A stretch of 7,357 bases of DNA, taken from NCBI GenBank assembly GCA_013138675.1, contig WTCH01000282.1, positions 1 to 7,357 of the forward strand. Reading direction: 5' to 3'. The notes under the pieces are model-generated. The model was not told the origin of the DNA. It was given only the letters and a program-made list of their open reading frames with translations, and searched no databases. Shown here in pieces: positions 1 to 5,309 of the stretch; position 1 is the first letter of the stretch, and each line of letters begins with the position of its first letter. The stretch is from Woeseiaceae bacterium. Lineage in GTDB: Bacteria; Pseudomonadota; Gammaproteobacteria; Steroidobacterales; Woeseiaceae. The translations under genes were made by a program, and so were the position numbers.

Positions 1-420
1 GGCTCCGTCCTCGAAGTACAAATTCTGACCACCATCCTGAAGACGGGTGATAACAAGCAGGTCATCGTGCCTAACAGCCAGATCATGGGAAGTATCATCA
101 CCAACTACTCGGCGCACGATACGCGTCGTGTCGATATGGTCGTTGGGGTCAGCTACGACGACGATCTTGACAAGGTACGCAAAACGCTCGAAGAACTCAT
201 TGCGGCAGACGATCGGATCCTCAAGGATCCGGCGCACACCATTGCCGTCTCCGCCCTCGCCGATAGCAGCGTCAATTTTGTCGTCCGCCCGTGGGTCAAG
301 ACCGAGGACTACTGGGGCGTCATGTTTGACATGACGGAGGCCATCAAGAAGCGCTTCGATCAGGAGGGCATTTCCTTCCCGTTCCCGCAACAGGATGTAC
401 ACCTGTACAAAGCGGACTAG
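1..420 (+). CDS. mscS: MscS-family mechanosensitive channel, C-terminal part (5' truncated by window edge)
   Basis: This is the last 139 residues of a small-conductance mechanosensitive ion channel, an inner-membrane homoheptamer that opens under hypo-osmotic stress and releases solutes. The frame is open from base 1 and ends at TAG 418-420. The start, the transmembrane helices and the pore helix lie outside the window. What is visible is the end of the MscS beta domain (GSVLEVQILTT, then a VIVPNSQIMG segment equivalent to the family's IPNG motif). The cytoplasmic alpha/beta cage domain follows (RRVDMVVGVSYDDDLD, DRILKDP, SSVNFVVRPWV, EGISFPFPQ). The ISFP(F/Y)PQ stretch close to the C-terminus matches my memory of the end of E. 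coli MscS, so this is probably a short MscS rather than a large MscK/MscM type. A stem-loop follows the stop, and the next gene is convergent. The family call is secure. The exact subfamily is less so, because the N-terminus is missing. Confidence 0.93.
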   Translation, partial: GSVLEVQILTTILKTGDNKQVIVPNSQIMGSIITNYSAHDTRRVDMVVGVSYDDDLDKVRKTLEELIAADDRILKDPAHTIAVSALADSSVNFVVRPWVKTEDYWGVMFDMTEAIKKRFDQEGISFPFPQQDVHLYKAD

Positions 421-427
421 GCTGATC

Positions 428-460
428 CGGGCCTGGCGTCAGTCGCTGACGTCGGGCTCG
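428..460 (+). terminator. stem-loop after mscS, possible terminator without a U-tract
   Basis: The two arms 428-442 and 446-460 form a 15-bp stem closed by a 3-base TCG loop. The inner six pairs (CGTCAG/CTGACG) and most outer pairs are Watson-Crick. Three positions (430/458, 434/454, 436/452) are G-U wobbles in plus-strand RNA and become A-C mismatches on the minus strand, so the fold favours the mscS transcript. It begins 7 bases after the mscS stop and covers the 3' end of the convergent CDF gene. No T-run follows, so it may be a 3'-end-stabilising hairpin rather than a classical intrinsic terminator. Confidence 0.5.
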
Positions 461-1353
461 ATAAACAACCACTTCAGGTTCGGGATACGCGCCTTGAGTT
501 TGCGCTCGAGCTCGTTGATATCCCGCACCGCGGCGTCAATTGTGATGCCGTCTTTGAGTTTGATTTTTGCGGCCAGCATCGTATCCGGCCCGTACTGAAT
601 CGTAATCGTATTGAACACGTGCACGATGCTGTCCTGTTCGGCAATGACATCGTCGATGGCCTCCTGGATCTCGGGATCGGCCGATCGCCCGACAAGCAGC
701 GCCTTGATGCGCCAGGCGATAAACACCGAGATGACGAGCAGAATTACGCCGATGCACATTGAACCCATCGCATCGTAAACAGGATTGCCGGTTACGAGAG
801 CCGTAATCAGGAAGCCAAGCGCGAGGAACAACCCGAGTTGCGCGCCAATGTCCTCGCCCAACACGACAACGAGTTCGGAATTTCGTGTGTGCTTGAACCA
901 CTCACCGAACGGTCGCTCTCCGCGCACTTTTTTGATTTCGCGGAGACATCCGAGCAACGACCCGCCTTCGAGCAAAATTGCGAGGACAAGCACGACGATT
1001 GCGATCCACACCTTGGACAGCTCTTCGGGGTGATTAAATTTGTGAATGCCCTCATAAATCGAGAACATGCCGCCCAACGTAAAGAGCAGTATTGCAACGA
1101 TGAAGCTCCAGAAATAACTGAGCTTCCCGTAACCCAGCGGGTGTTCAGCGTCCGGTGGTCGCTGCGACTGTTTGAGTCCCAGGTACAAGAGCACCTGGTT
1201 GCCCGTATCGGCGTAAGAGTGAATGGCTTCGGCCAGCATACTGCCGGAACCGGTAAGCCAGGCGGCCCAGGTCTTGGCAATGGCAATTCCGAAATTCGCG
1301 ACAAAGGCGTACAGAATCGCGCGCGCTGTTGAACTATGTGAGCCTGAGACCAT
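439..1353 (-). CDS. cation diffusion facilitator (CDF) family metal transporter
   Basis: The 304-residue inner-membrane protein is predicted to export divalent metal ions by proton antiport. Residues about 10-215 carry six hydrophobic segments, and a cytoplasmic regulatory domain ends in LKWLFIEPDVSD. TM2 holds the CDF half-site H45-x3-D49 (AEAIHSYADTGNQ), followed by the conserved HPLGYGKLSYFW loop. In TM5, where most CDFs have HxxxD, the alignment gives V164-x2-E167-D168 (VVVLGEDIGAQLGL), so the usual histidine is absent. That pattern, together with the loop, recalls the ZNT9/SLC30A9-like branch, so the metal (Zn, Mn, Fe or other) should not be assumed. The ATG has a GGACGGA-type ribosome-binding site about 8 bases upstream (1362-1368 on this strand). 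The gene is convergent with mscS, and its stop lies inside the shared stem-loop. It is divergent from the lipoprotein gene, with an inverted repeat between them. Confidence 0.92.
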   Translation of the reverse strand: MVSGSHSSTARAILYAFVANFGIAIAKTWAAWLTGSGSMLAEAIHSYADTGNQVLLYLGLKQSQRPPDAEHPLGYGKLSYFWSFIVAILLFTLGGMFSIYEGIHKFNHPEELSKVWIAIVVLVLAILLEGGSLLGCLREIKKVRGERPFGEWFKHTRNSELVVVLGEDIGAQLGLFLALGFLITALVTGNPVYDAMGSMCIGVILLVISVFIAWRIKALLVGRSADPEIQEAIDDVIAEQDSIVHVFNTITIQYGPDTMLAAKIKLKDGITIDAAVRDINELERKLKARIPNLKWLFIEPDVSD

Positions 1354-1374
1354 CCAAATAATCCGTCCGTTGTG

Positions 1375-1401
1375 TCAACGCGAGATCGAAATTCGCGTTG
1401 A
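1375..1401. repeat. perfect 9-bp inverted repeat between divergent genes (candidate operator)
   Basis: Arms TCAACGCGA (1375-1383) and TCGCGTTGA (1393-1401) are exact reverse complements separated by 9 bases, which puts the arm centres 18 bp apart. It lies in the short intergenic region between the minus-strand CDF gene and the plus-strand lipoprotein gene. Its right arm overlaps the proposed -35 element of the lipoprotein promoter. This geometry would suit a dimeric regulator acting on one or both genes. A transcribed hairpin is the alternative. I do not recognise it as the site of a known regulator. Confidence 0.55.
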
Positions 1402-1426
1402 GCTACTGAGGGTAACCGAGTTTAAT
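1398..1426 (+). promoter_or_regulatory. putative sigma70 promoter for the lipoprotein gene
   Basis: TTGAGC (1398-1403, 4 of 6 to TTGACA) and TTTAAT (1421-1426, 5 of 6 to TATAAT) are separated by 17 bases. Transcription would begin near 1432-1434, just before a GAGATGG ribosome-binding-like segment (1434-1440). If so, the upstream ATG at 1425 would not be transcribed, and the ATG at 1446 becomes the natural start. Confidence 0.45.
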
Positions 1427-1445
1427 GGGAATCGAGATGGACGCA

Positions 1446-1802
1446 ATGAAGACACTTGCCGTGATATTCGCAGGCGCTCTGGCGGCCGGCTGTGCGGCGC
1501 ACCCGGATCCGATCATCGACATGAAAGGCGTCGACCTCGACCAATACGACGAGGACTGGGCCGAGTGCGAGTCCTACACTGAAGAAGTGCTCGTCGCCAA
1601 GGGCGTCACCAAAGGTGCCGGGCTCGGTGCAGTTGTTGGTGCGGCGACCGGTGCGATTGGCGGCAATTCGACCGATATGGCCGAAGGTGCAGGCGTCGGT
1701 GCGCTTTATGGTGGCACCCGCTCTGGCCTCGACGCCGATGAGATGAAGCAGACCGTGTTCAAGCGCTGCATGCGCGGCCGAGGTTATCGCGTCCTCAACT
1801 AG
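1446..1802 (+). CDS. small glycine-zipper outer-membrane lipoprotein
   Basis: From the ATG at 1446 the product is 118 residues. It opens with a short basic n-region (MK), a hydrophobic stretch and a lipobox LAAGC, with the lipidated cysteine at residue 16. Residue +2 is Ala, so outer-membrane sorting is expected. The mature protein has two glycine-zipper blocks (about residues 57-73, GAGLGAVVGAATGAIGG, and 81-94, GAGVGALYGGTRSG), which in such proteins can form a membrane-associated helical hairpin. It ends in CMRGRGYRVLN, a tail I associate with glycine-zipper proteins. Cys41 and Cys108 could pair. In-frame ATGs at 1425 and 1437 would give 125 or 121 residues, but with an acidic n-region unlike a lipoprotein signal. 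The start at 1446 also has GAGATGG upstream and fits the proposed promoter. The precise function is unknown, with an envelope-stability role likely. Confidence 0.85.
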   Translation: MKTLAVIFAGALAAGCAAHPDPIIDMKGVDLDQYDEDWAECESYTEEVLVAKGVTKGAGLGAVVGAATGAIGGNSTDMAEGAGVGALYGGTRSGLDADEMKQTVFKRCMRGRGYRVLN

Positions 1803-1806
1803 CTGG

Positions 1807-1835
1807 TTGACCTTTCGCTAACTCTCAACTACTGT
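1807..1835 (+). promoter_or_regulatory. putative sigma70 promoter of the radical SAM gene
   Basis: TTGACC (1807-1812, 5 of 6 to consensus) is followed after 17 bases by TACTGT (1830-1835). The latter is a weak -10 hexamer that is also the left arm of the LexA box. Transcription would begin around 1842, giving a leader of about 20 bases before the ATG at 1863. An operator over the -10 and start site is the arrangement expected for SOS repression. Confidence 0.55.
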
Positions 1836-1849
1836 GTTTTTATACAGTA
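1830..1849. promoter_or_regulatory. LexA-binding site (SOS box)
   Basis: The site reads TACTGT, then 8 bases (GTTTTTAT), then ACAGTA. The 6-bp arms are perfectly symmetric, and the CTGT-N8-ACAG core is exactly the consensus for E. coli/Pseudomonas-type LexA, with an AT-rich spacer as in strong sites. It overlaps the -10 element and the probable transcription start of the radical SAM gene and ends 13 bases before its ATG. The gene should therefore be repressed by LexA and induced on DNA damage. The match is seen directly; the regulation is inferred. Confidence 0.88.
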
Positions 1850-1850
1850 A

Positions 1851-1863
1851 TTGGACCGTCCAA
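1851..1863. repeat. 13-bp palindrome at the radical SAM start codon
   Basis: TTGGAC (1851-1856), a central C, then GTCCAA (1858-1863) form a perfect inverted repeat that begins two bases after the LexA box and ends on the A of the ATG. In RNA it could form a 5-bp stem with a 3-base loop that includes the GGA ribosome-binding-like bases. Confidence 0.5.
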
Positions 1864-2927
1864 TGTCAGCGAGCCCGCACAAAGGCCGTGGAGCCGTTTC
1901 GCGCCGGGATGGCCGATTCACCACGCGGCCCGTCGAATTCGAGGACGAAGAAGCCGCCAGGCGTGACGCCATGGCCCCCGAGACCGTGCTCAGAGCCATG
2001 CAGGCCGGCTCCATTATTAGCCACAACCGCTCGCCGGATGTGCCCTTCGACCGCTCAATCAACCCCTACCAGGGCTGTGAGCATGGCTGTATCTACTGTT
2101 ATGCGAGGCCGAGCCACAGCTACCTTGACCTGTCACCTGGCCTCGACTTCGAAACCCGGATTTTCTACAAACCCAACGCGGCGAGTCGCCTTCTCGAGGC
2201 GTGGGAAAAACCCGGCTACGCATGCAAACCGATAACAATCGGCGCCAATACCGACCCCTACCAGCCGGCCGAGAAATCGACACAAGTTACGCGCCAGTTG
2301 TTGGAACTGTTCGTCGAGCACAGCCACCCGGTAAACCTGATTACAAAGGGCAGCCTTATCACACGCGATATCGACCTGCTTGCCCGCCTGGCGCAGCGCG
2401 GTCTCTGTTCCGTAGCCATCAGCCTGCCAACCCTGAACGACGAGCTCAAGCGTGTGATGGAACCGCGCGTACCCTCAGCCGAAGCGCGGCTGAAGGCCAT
2501 CAGGCAACTGACGATGAATGGCATCCCGACCAGCGTGCTGATGGCACCGTTGATCCCCGCGATCAACGATGCCGAGATTGAGTCCGTCCTGGAGGCCGTC
2601 GCCGAGGCCGGGGCTTCGCACGCGCACTACATCTTTCTCAGGCTGCCGCATGAAGTAGGCGCCCTTTTCACTGAATGGCTCGAGGCACACTTCCCCGATC
2701 GAGCAACACACGTAATGAGCCTCGTGCGGCAAGCCAGCGGTGGCCGTGATTATGACAATCGCTTCGGTGTGCGACAGAAAGGGCGCGGAGCCTACGCCGA
2801 CATGCTTGGCAAGCGCTTCCGCGCAGCGTGCAGGCGCCATGGACTGGCGCTCGATCGATATCAGCAAAGCCTTGACTGCGGACAGTTCGTCAAGCCAGGT
2901 CAACAGCAGCTTGGACTGGACCTATAA
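1863..2927 (+). CDS. PA0069-family radical SAM protein (SplB-related), SOS-controlled
   Basis: The 354-residue protein carries the radical SAM iron-sulfur motif C72-x3-C76-x2-C79 (CEHGCIYCYAR). The flanking blocks are typical of the family often annotated PA0069-like or Rv2578c-like, a relative of spore photoproduct lyase SplB: the N-terminal SIINPYQGCEHG-type region (SINPYQGCEHGC), TIGANTDPYQPAEK at about 126-138, and NLITKGSLITRDIDLL at about 158-172. A later SVAISLPTLNDELKRVMEPRVPS segment follows. Such enzymes cleave S-adenosylmethionine to make a 5'-deoxyadenosyl radical; the substrate of this family is not established. I chose the ATG at 1863 over the in-frame TTG at 1851, because a GGA lies 7 bases before it and the TTG abuts the operator. 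The LexA box in front implies a role in the DNA-damage response, which fits the SplB relationship. The length is normal and all three cysteines are intact. Confidence 0.92.
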   Translation: MSASPHKGRGAVSRRDGRFTTRPVEFEDEEAARRDAMAPETVLRAMQAGSIISHNRSPDVPFDRSINPYQGCEHGCIYCYARPSHSYLDLSPGLDFETRIFYKPNAASRLLEAWEKPGYACKPITIGANTDPYQPAEKSTQVTRQLLELFVEHSHPVNLITKGSLITRDIDLLARLAQRGLCSVAISLPTLNDELKRVMEPRVPSAEARLKAIRQLTMNGIPTSVLMAPLIPAINDAEIESVLEAVAEAGASHAHYIFLRLPHEVGALFTEWLEAHFPDRATHVMSLVRQASGGRDYDNRFGVRQKGRGAYADMLGKRFRAACRRHGLALDRYQQSLDCGQFVKPGQQQLGLDL

Positions 2928-2928
2928 T
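2900..2928 (+). promoter_or_regulatory. putative promoter for the TPR gene and downstream operon
   Basis: A perfect TATAAT (2923-2928) overlaps the stop codon of the radical SAM gene and has TCAACA (2900-2905, 4 of 6 to TTGACA) 17 bases upstream. A second weaker -10, TATAGT, lies at 2933-2938. Transcription from either would give a leader of roughly 60-75 bases before the ATG at 3006. This would allow the downstream genes to be expressed independently of the SOS promoter. Confidence 0.45.
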
Positions 2929-3005
2929 TCGGTATAGTGGAGGCACGGTTGCCAGCGACCGGATACCAGAACTAATCCCGTCCAATCAAGTCTGAAACCC
3001 TTGCC

Positions 3006-4442
3006 ATGGCGATGATCAAAAACTCAAAATTTTTCACTTTCGCGCTGATACTCATCGGTGTTTCGACCTTGCATGCCCAGGACGAAGAACAAATGGTCCC
3101 GGTTGCAGAAGAGAGCATTGACGAGGGCGGCGACTACTCTGTCCCTGACTTCGCTCCCGAAGACGAACTCGCTGCTCAATTCGAGCTCTTCAAGCAACTC
3201 ATGAAGGAAAACGTTTTCGATGAGGCAGATACCGTCGCCAAACGCGTCGTCGAACTCGCTATTCAAACTCACGGTCCGCAGTCCAATGAGTTTGCAAAAG
3301 CGCTGACCAACCTCGCCATCGTGCAATTTCAGACCGAGCAATATGACGCGGCGCAACAGAATTTCGAGTCCGCGATCGAGATAATCGAGGATGTCGAAGA
3401 CCGTCTTAATGCGCAGTTGGTGAACCCGCTCAAAGGGCTGGGTGCTGCGCAACTTGAAAGCGGCAGACCGGACCTGGCGACAAAGACTTTCAAACGTGCT
3501 GTGCACGTAACTCACGTCAATGAGGGCCCGCACAATCTCGATCAGCTGGATCTCCTCGAGTCCATTGCGGAGACCTTTGTGCGTATGGGTGACCTGGAAT
3601 CGGCGAAAGAAGTCCAGGACACGATATACGCGATCAACGTCCGGAAGTACGAGCTCGATACGCCGGCGCTCGTCCCCGCACTCCTGCGCCGCGCAGAGTG
3701 GCAACACAAGTCAGGCTTTATATTTGATGAGAGAGCCACCTACCGCCGCGCTATTCGCATCATTGAAAAGCACAACGGCAAGGACTCACTTAAACTCGTC
3801 GAACCGCTGATCTTGCTGGGCAGGTCGTATTTCTATCTCGACGCGTCGGGACAAGTCTCATTCCATGACTCAAGCATGTCTTCAGGTGAGATCTATTTCC
3901 GGCGTGCTGCGCGCATCGCCGAGGAACACCCGGAAACGAACTGGCAGGTTGTCGCGCAGGCTCAACTCGCGTTGGGCGACTACTATATGTACAACAACAA
4001 TCCGCAGCGCGGACGACAGGTATATATCGATGCCTGGAATATGTTGTCGGAACATGAGGACGGGCTCGACGTTCGTCGCATTCAACTCGGGCAGGTCGTT
4101 CCGCTGAAACAGAACAAGTTGCCGTTGTACATCAGTTCCGACGAAGACAAAGAAGTACCTGACGAAAAAGAGAACCCGCTTCTGCAGGGCAGCATCTCCA
4201 TTAGCTACGCAGTCTCGACCCGCGGGCGTGCGACCAACCTCAGGTTGATCGAGGCTCGGCCCACGGAATTCGAAAAAATGATCAGCCTCGTTCAGCGCGA
4301 GGTTCGGCGCCGGATTTATCGGCCCAGGCTCGAGGGCGGAGAAGTCATGGAAACGCCTGACCTGATTCTCGTGCACAAATACTTTTATCGGCAATCGGAC
4401 CTCGATGCCGCGCGCGCTGCGATCGAGGCCGACGGAAAGTAG
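3006..4442 (+). CDS. secreted/periplasmic TPR protein with TonB-C-like C-terminal domain
   Basis: The protein has 478 residues. A Sec signal peptide (basic KNSK n-region, FFTFALILIGVS core) has a predicted cleavage LHA|QD after residue 24. An acidic linker follows to about residue 53. Helical tetratricopeptide-type repeats then run from about 54 to 345; clear ones include ALTNLAIVQFQTEQYDAAQQNFESAI at about 99-124 and LKGLGAAQLESGRPDLATKTFKRAV at about 142-166. The C-terminus (about 393-462) has the beta-alpha-beta pattern of TonB C-terminal domains (SISYAVSTRGRATNLRLIEA, then VRRRIYRPRLEGGE). There is no N-terminal anchor or proline-rich spacer as in true TonB, so it is unlikely to be an energy transducer. 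A scaffold or peptidoglycan/outer-membrane-contact role is an inference. A second in-frame ATG at 3012 is an alternative start; neither has a strong ribosome-binding site. It probably heads an operon with the M23 peptidase about 30 bases downstream. Confidence 0.87.
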   Translation: MAMIKNSKFFTFALILIGVSTLHAQDEEQMVPVAEESIDEGGDYSVPDFAPEDELAAQFELFKQLMKENVFDEADTVAKRVVELAIQTHGPQSNEFAKALTNLAIVQFQTEQYDAAQQNFESAIEIIEDVEDRLNAQLVNPLKGLGAAQLESGRPDLATKTFKRAVHVTHVNEGPHNLDQLDLLESIAETFVRMGDLESAKEVQDTIYAINVRKYELDTPALVPALLRRAEWQHKSGFIFDERATYRRAIRIIEKHNGKDSLKLVEPLILLGRSYFYLDASGQVSFHDSSMSSGEIYFRRAARIAEEHPETNWQVVAQAQLALGDYYMYNNNPQRGRQVYIDAWNMLSEHEDGLDVRRIQLGQVVPLKQNKLPLYISSDEDKEVPDEKENPLLQGSISISYAVSTRGRATNLRLIEARPTEFEKMISLVQREVRRRIYRPRLEGGEVMETPDLILVHKYFYRQSDLDAARAAIEADGK

Positions 4443-4457
4443 TTCGCCAACTCCTCT

Positions 4458-4475
4458 GGGGGGGAAGAAATAATT
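4458..4475 (+). promoter_or_regulatory. ribosome-binding site and apparent ATT start codon of the M23 peptidase
   Basis: A run of seven G followed by AAG (4458-4467) supplies a strong GGAAG Shine-Dalgarno sequence whose end lies 5 bases before ATT at 4473-4475. There is no ATG or GTG between the upstream TAG (4440-4442) and the signal peptide. The only standard alternative is TTG at 4488, which is 20 bases from the site and would lose the basic residues RKRR from the signal peptide. Confidence 0.55.
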
Positions 4476-5309
4476 CGCAAACGACGTTTGCACGCAACAC
4501 TGACAGGCATCGCTTTGTTCGCTGCCGGACCGGCTGTGGCGGCCGACTGCAAAGATGACTGGATTTGCGTCGATACCGTTAACCAGGGCGGCAATGTGGA
4601 ACTGCGTGCAAGGAACCTGCGCGACTATCCGATCACCTACACACTGCGCATTCGTACACGGGATCTTAAGGTCGACGGACCGAAAACTGTTACCAGCACG
4701 CTCGCGCCCAATCAATCGGAGCAGATCATGGTGTTGAGCGGAGGCGACGGGCGCAAAGACGCCGACTATCGCTATTCGTACGATTGGACCGTCGGCGACA
4801 AGAATGCAGTGCATGACGATGACCACCTGTATTCGCTGCCCTACTCAAGCGGCAAGTCCTACCGGATCATCCAGGGCTATGGCTCGAGGTTCAGTCATAC
4901 GGGCCTCGAGGAGTTCGCCATCGACGTCAACTTGAAGATCGGCACTCCTGTGCACGCCGCGAGAGCTGGTGTGGTCGCCCGTGTCGAGGAATCGAATTCC
5001 AAAGGCTGCTGGGAGGACGGCTGTGGTCGCTACGCCAACTACGTCGTAATCCTGCACAGCGACGGCACGACCGGCGAGTACTACCACCTGATGAAAGATG
5101 GCTCGCTGATGGAGGTCGGCGACAGCGTGTCCCAGGGGCAGAAGATCGGCTATTCGGGAAATACCGGTCACACGACGATGCCGCACCTGCACTTCGCGGT
5201 TTATCGCGCGAGCGAATGGGGCAACACGCAATCGATCCCGGTGCGTTTTCAGAGTGCGGACGGTATCATCGACCGCCCACGCCGCGGCGGTCGTTACCAA
5301 GCCTTATGA
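4473..5309 (+). CDS. secreted M23-family (LytM-like) zinc metallopeptidase
   Basis: This is a predicted periplasmic peptidoglycan endopeptidase or a LytM-fold relative. Read from ATT 4473 it has 278 residues, and from TTG 4488 it has 273. A signal peptide with a basic RKRR n-region and a core LTGIALFAAGPAV is predicted to be cleaved at AVAA|D. Residues about 26-110 form a beta-rich domain I do not recognise. The M23 domain follows at about 125-255, with the expected zinc ligands H142 and D151 (HTGLEEFAID), the YYHL histidine H205, and H238-L-H240 (MPHLHF). All key residues are present, so it is likely active rather than an EnvC/NlpD-type degenerate activator. Two cysteine pairs are notable: C26/C32 near the mature N-terminus and C179/C184 in an insertion (GCWEDGCG) inside the catalytic domain. 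Both could be disulfides. The stop overlaps the start of msrA by four bases, and the gene probably shares an mRNA with the TPR gene upstream. Confidence 0.91.
   Translation: MRKRRLHATLTGIALFAAGPAVAADCKDDWICVDTVNQGGNVELRARNLRDYPITYTLRIRTRDLKVDGPKTVTSTLAPNQSEQIMVLSGGDGRKDADYRYSYDWTVGDKNAVHDDDHLYSLPYSSGKSYRIIQGYGSRFSHTGLEEFAIDVNLKIGTPVHAARAGVVARVEESNSKGCWEDGCGRYANYVVILHSDGTTGEYYHLMKDGSLMEVGDSVSQGQKIGYSGNTGHTTMPHLHFAVYRASEWGNTQSIPVRFQSADGIIDRPRRGGRYQAL

Noticed and set aside
396..409. TGTACA-CC-TGTACA repeat
   Set aside because: It sits inside the last codons of mscS encoding ordinary residues (DVHLYK), so it is probably a coincidence of self-palindromic hexamers.
1373..1378. Perfect TTGACA on the minus strand upstream of the CDF gene
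   Set aside because: The matching -10 position 16-18 bases downstream would fall on the start codon and shows no -10-like sequence, so it is not a usable promoter for this gene.
2946..2961. Small stem-loop between the radical SAM and TPR genes
   Set aside because: It has only about six pairs including one wobble and no T-run, which is too weak to call a terminator.
3024..3707. Minus-strand open frame of 227 residues
   Set aside because: It is antisense to the signal peptide and TPR region of a clear gene, with no protein-family features.
4440..4475. Possible stop-codon readthrough or ancestral fusion of the TPR and M23 genes, because they share a frame with one TAG between them
   Set aside because: A strong ribosome-binding site and a complete signal peptide follow the TAG, so the M23 protein is a separate secreted product.
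3882..4826. Minus-strand open frame of 314 residues
   Set aside because: It lies antisense to the well-supported TPR gene and the start of the M23 gene, has no recognisable domain, and its length is explained by the codon bias of the opposite strand.
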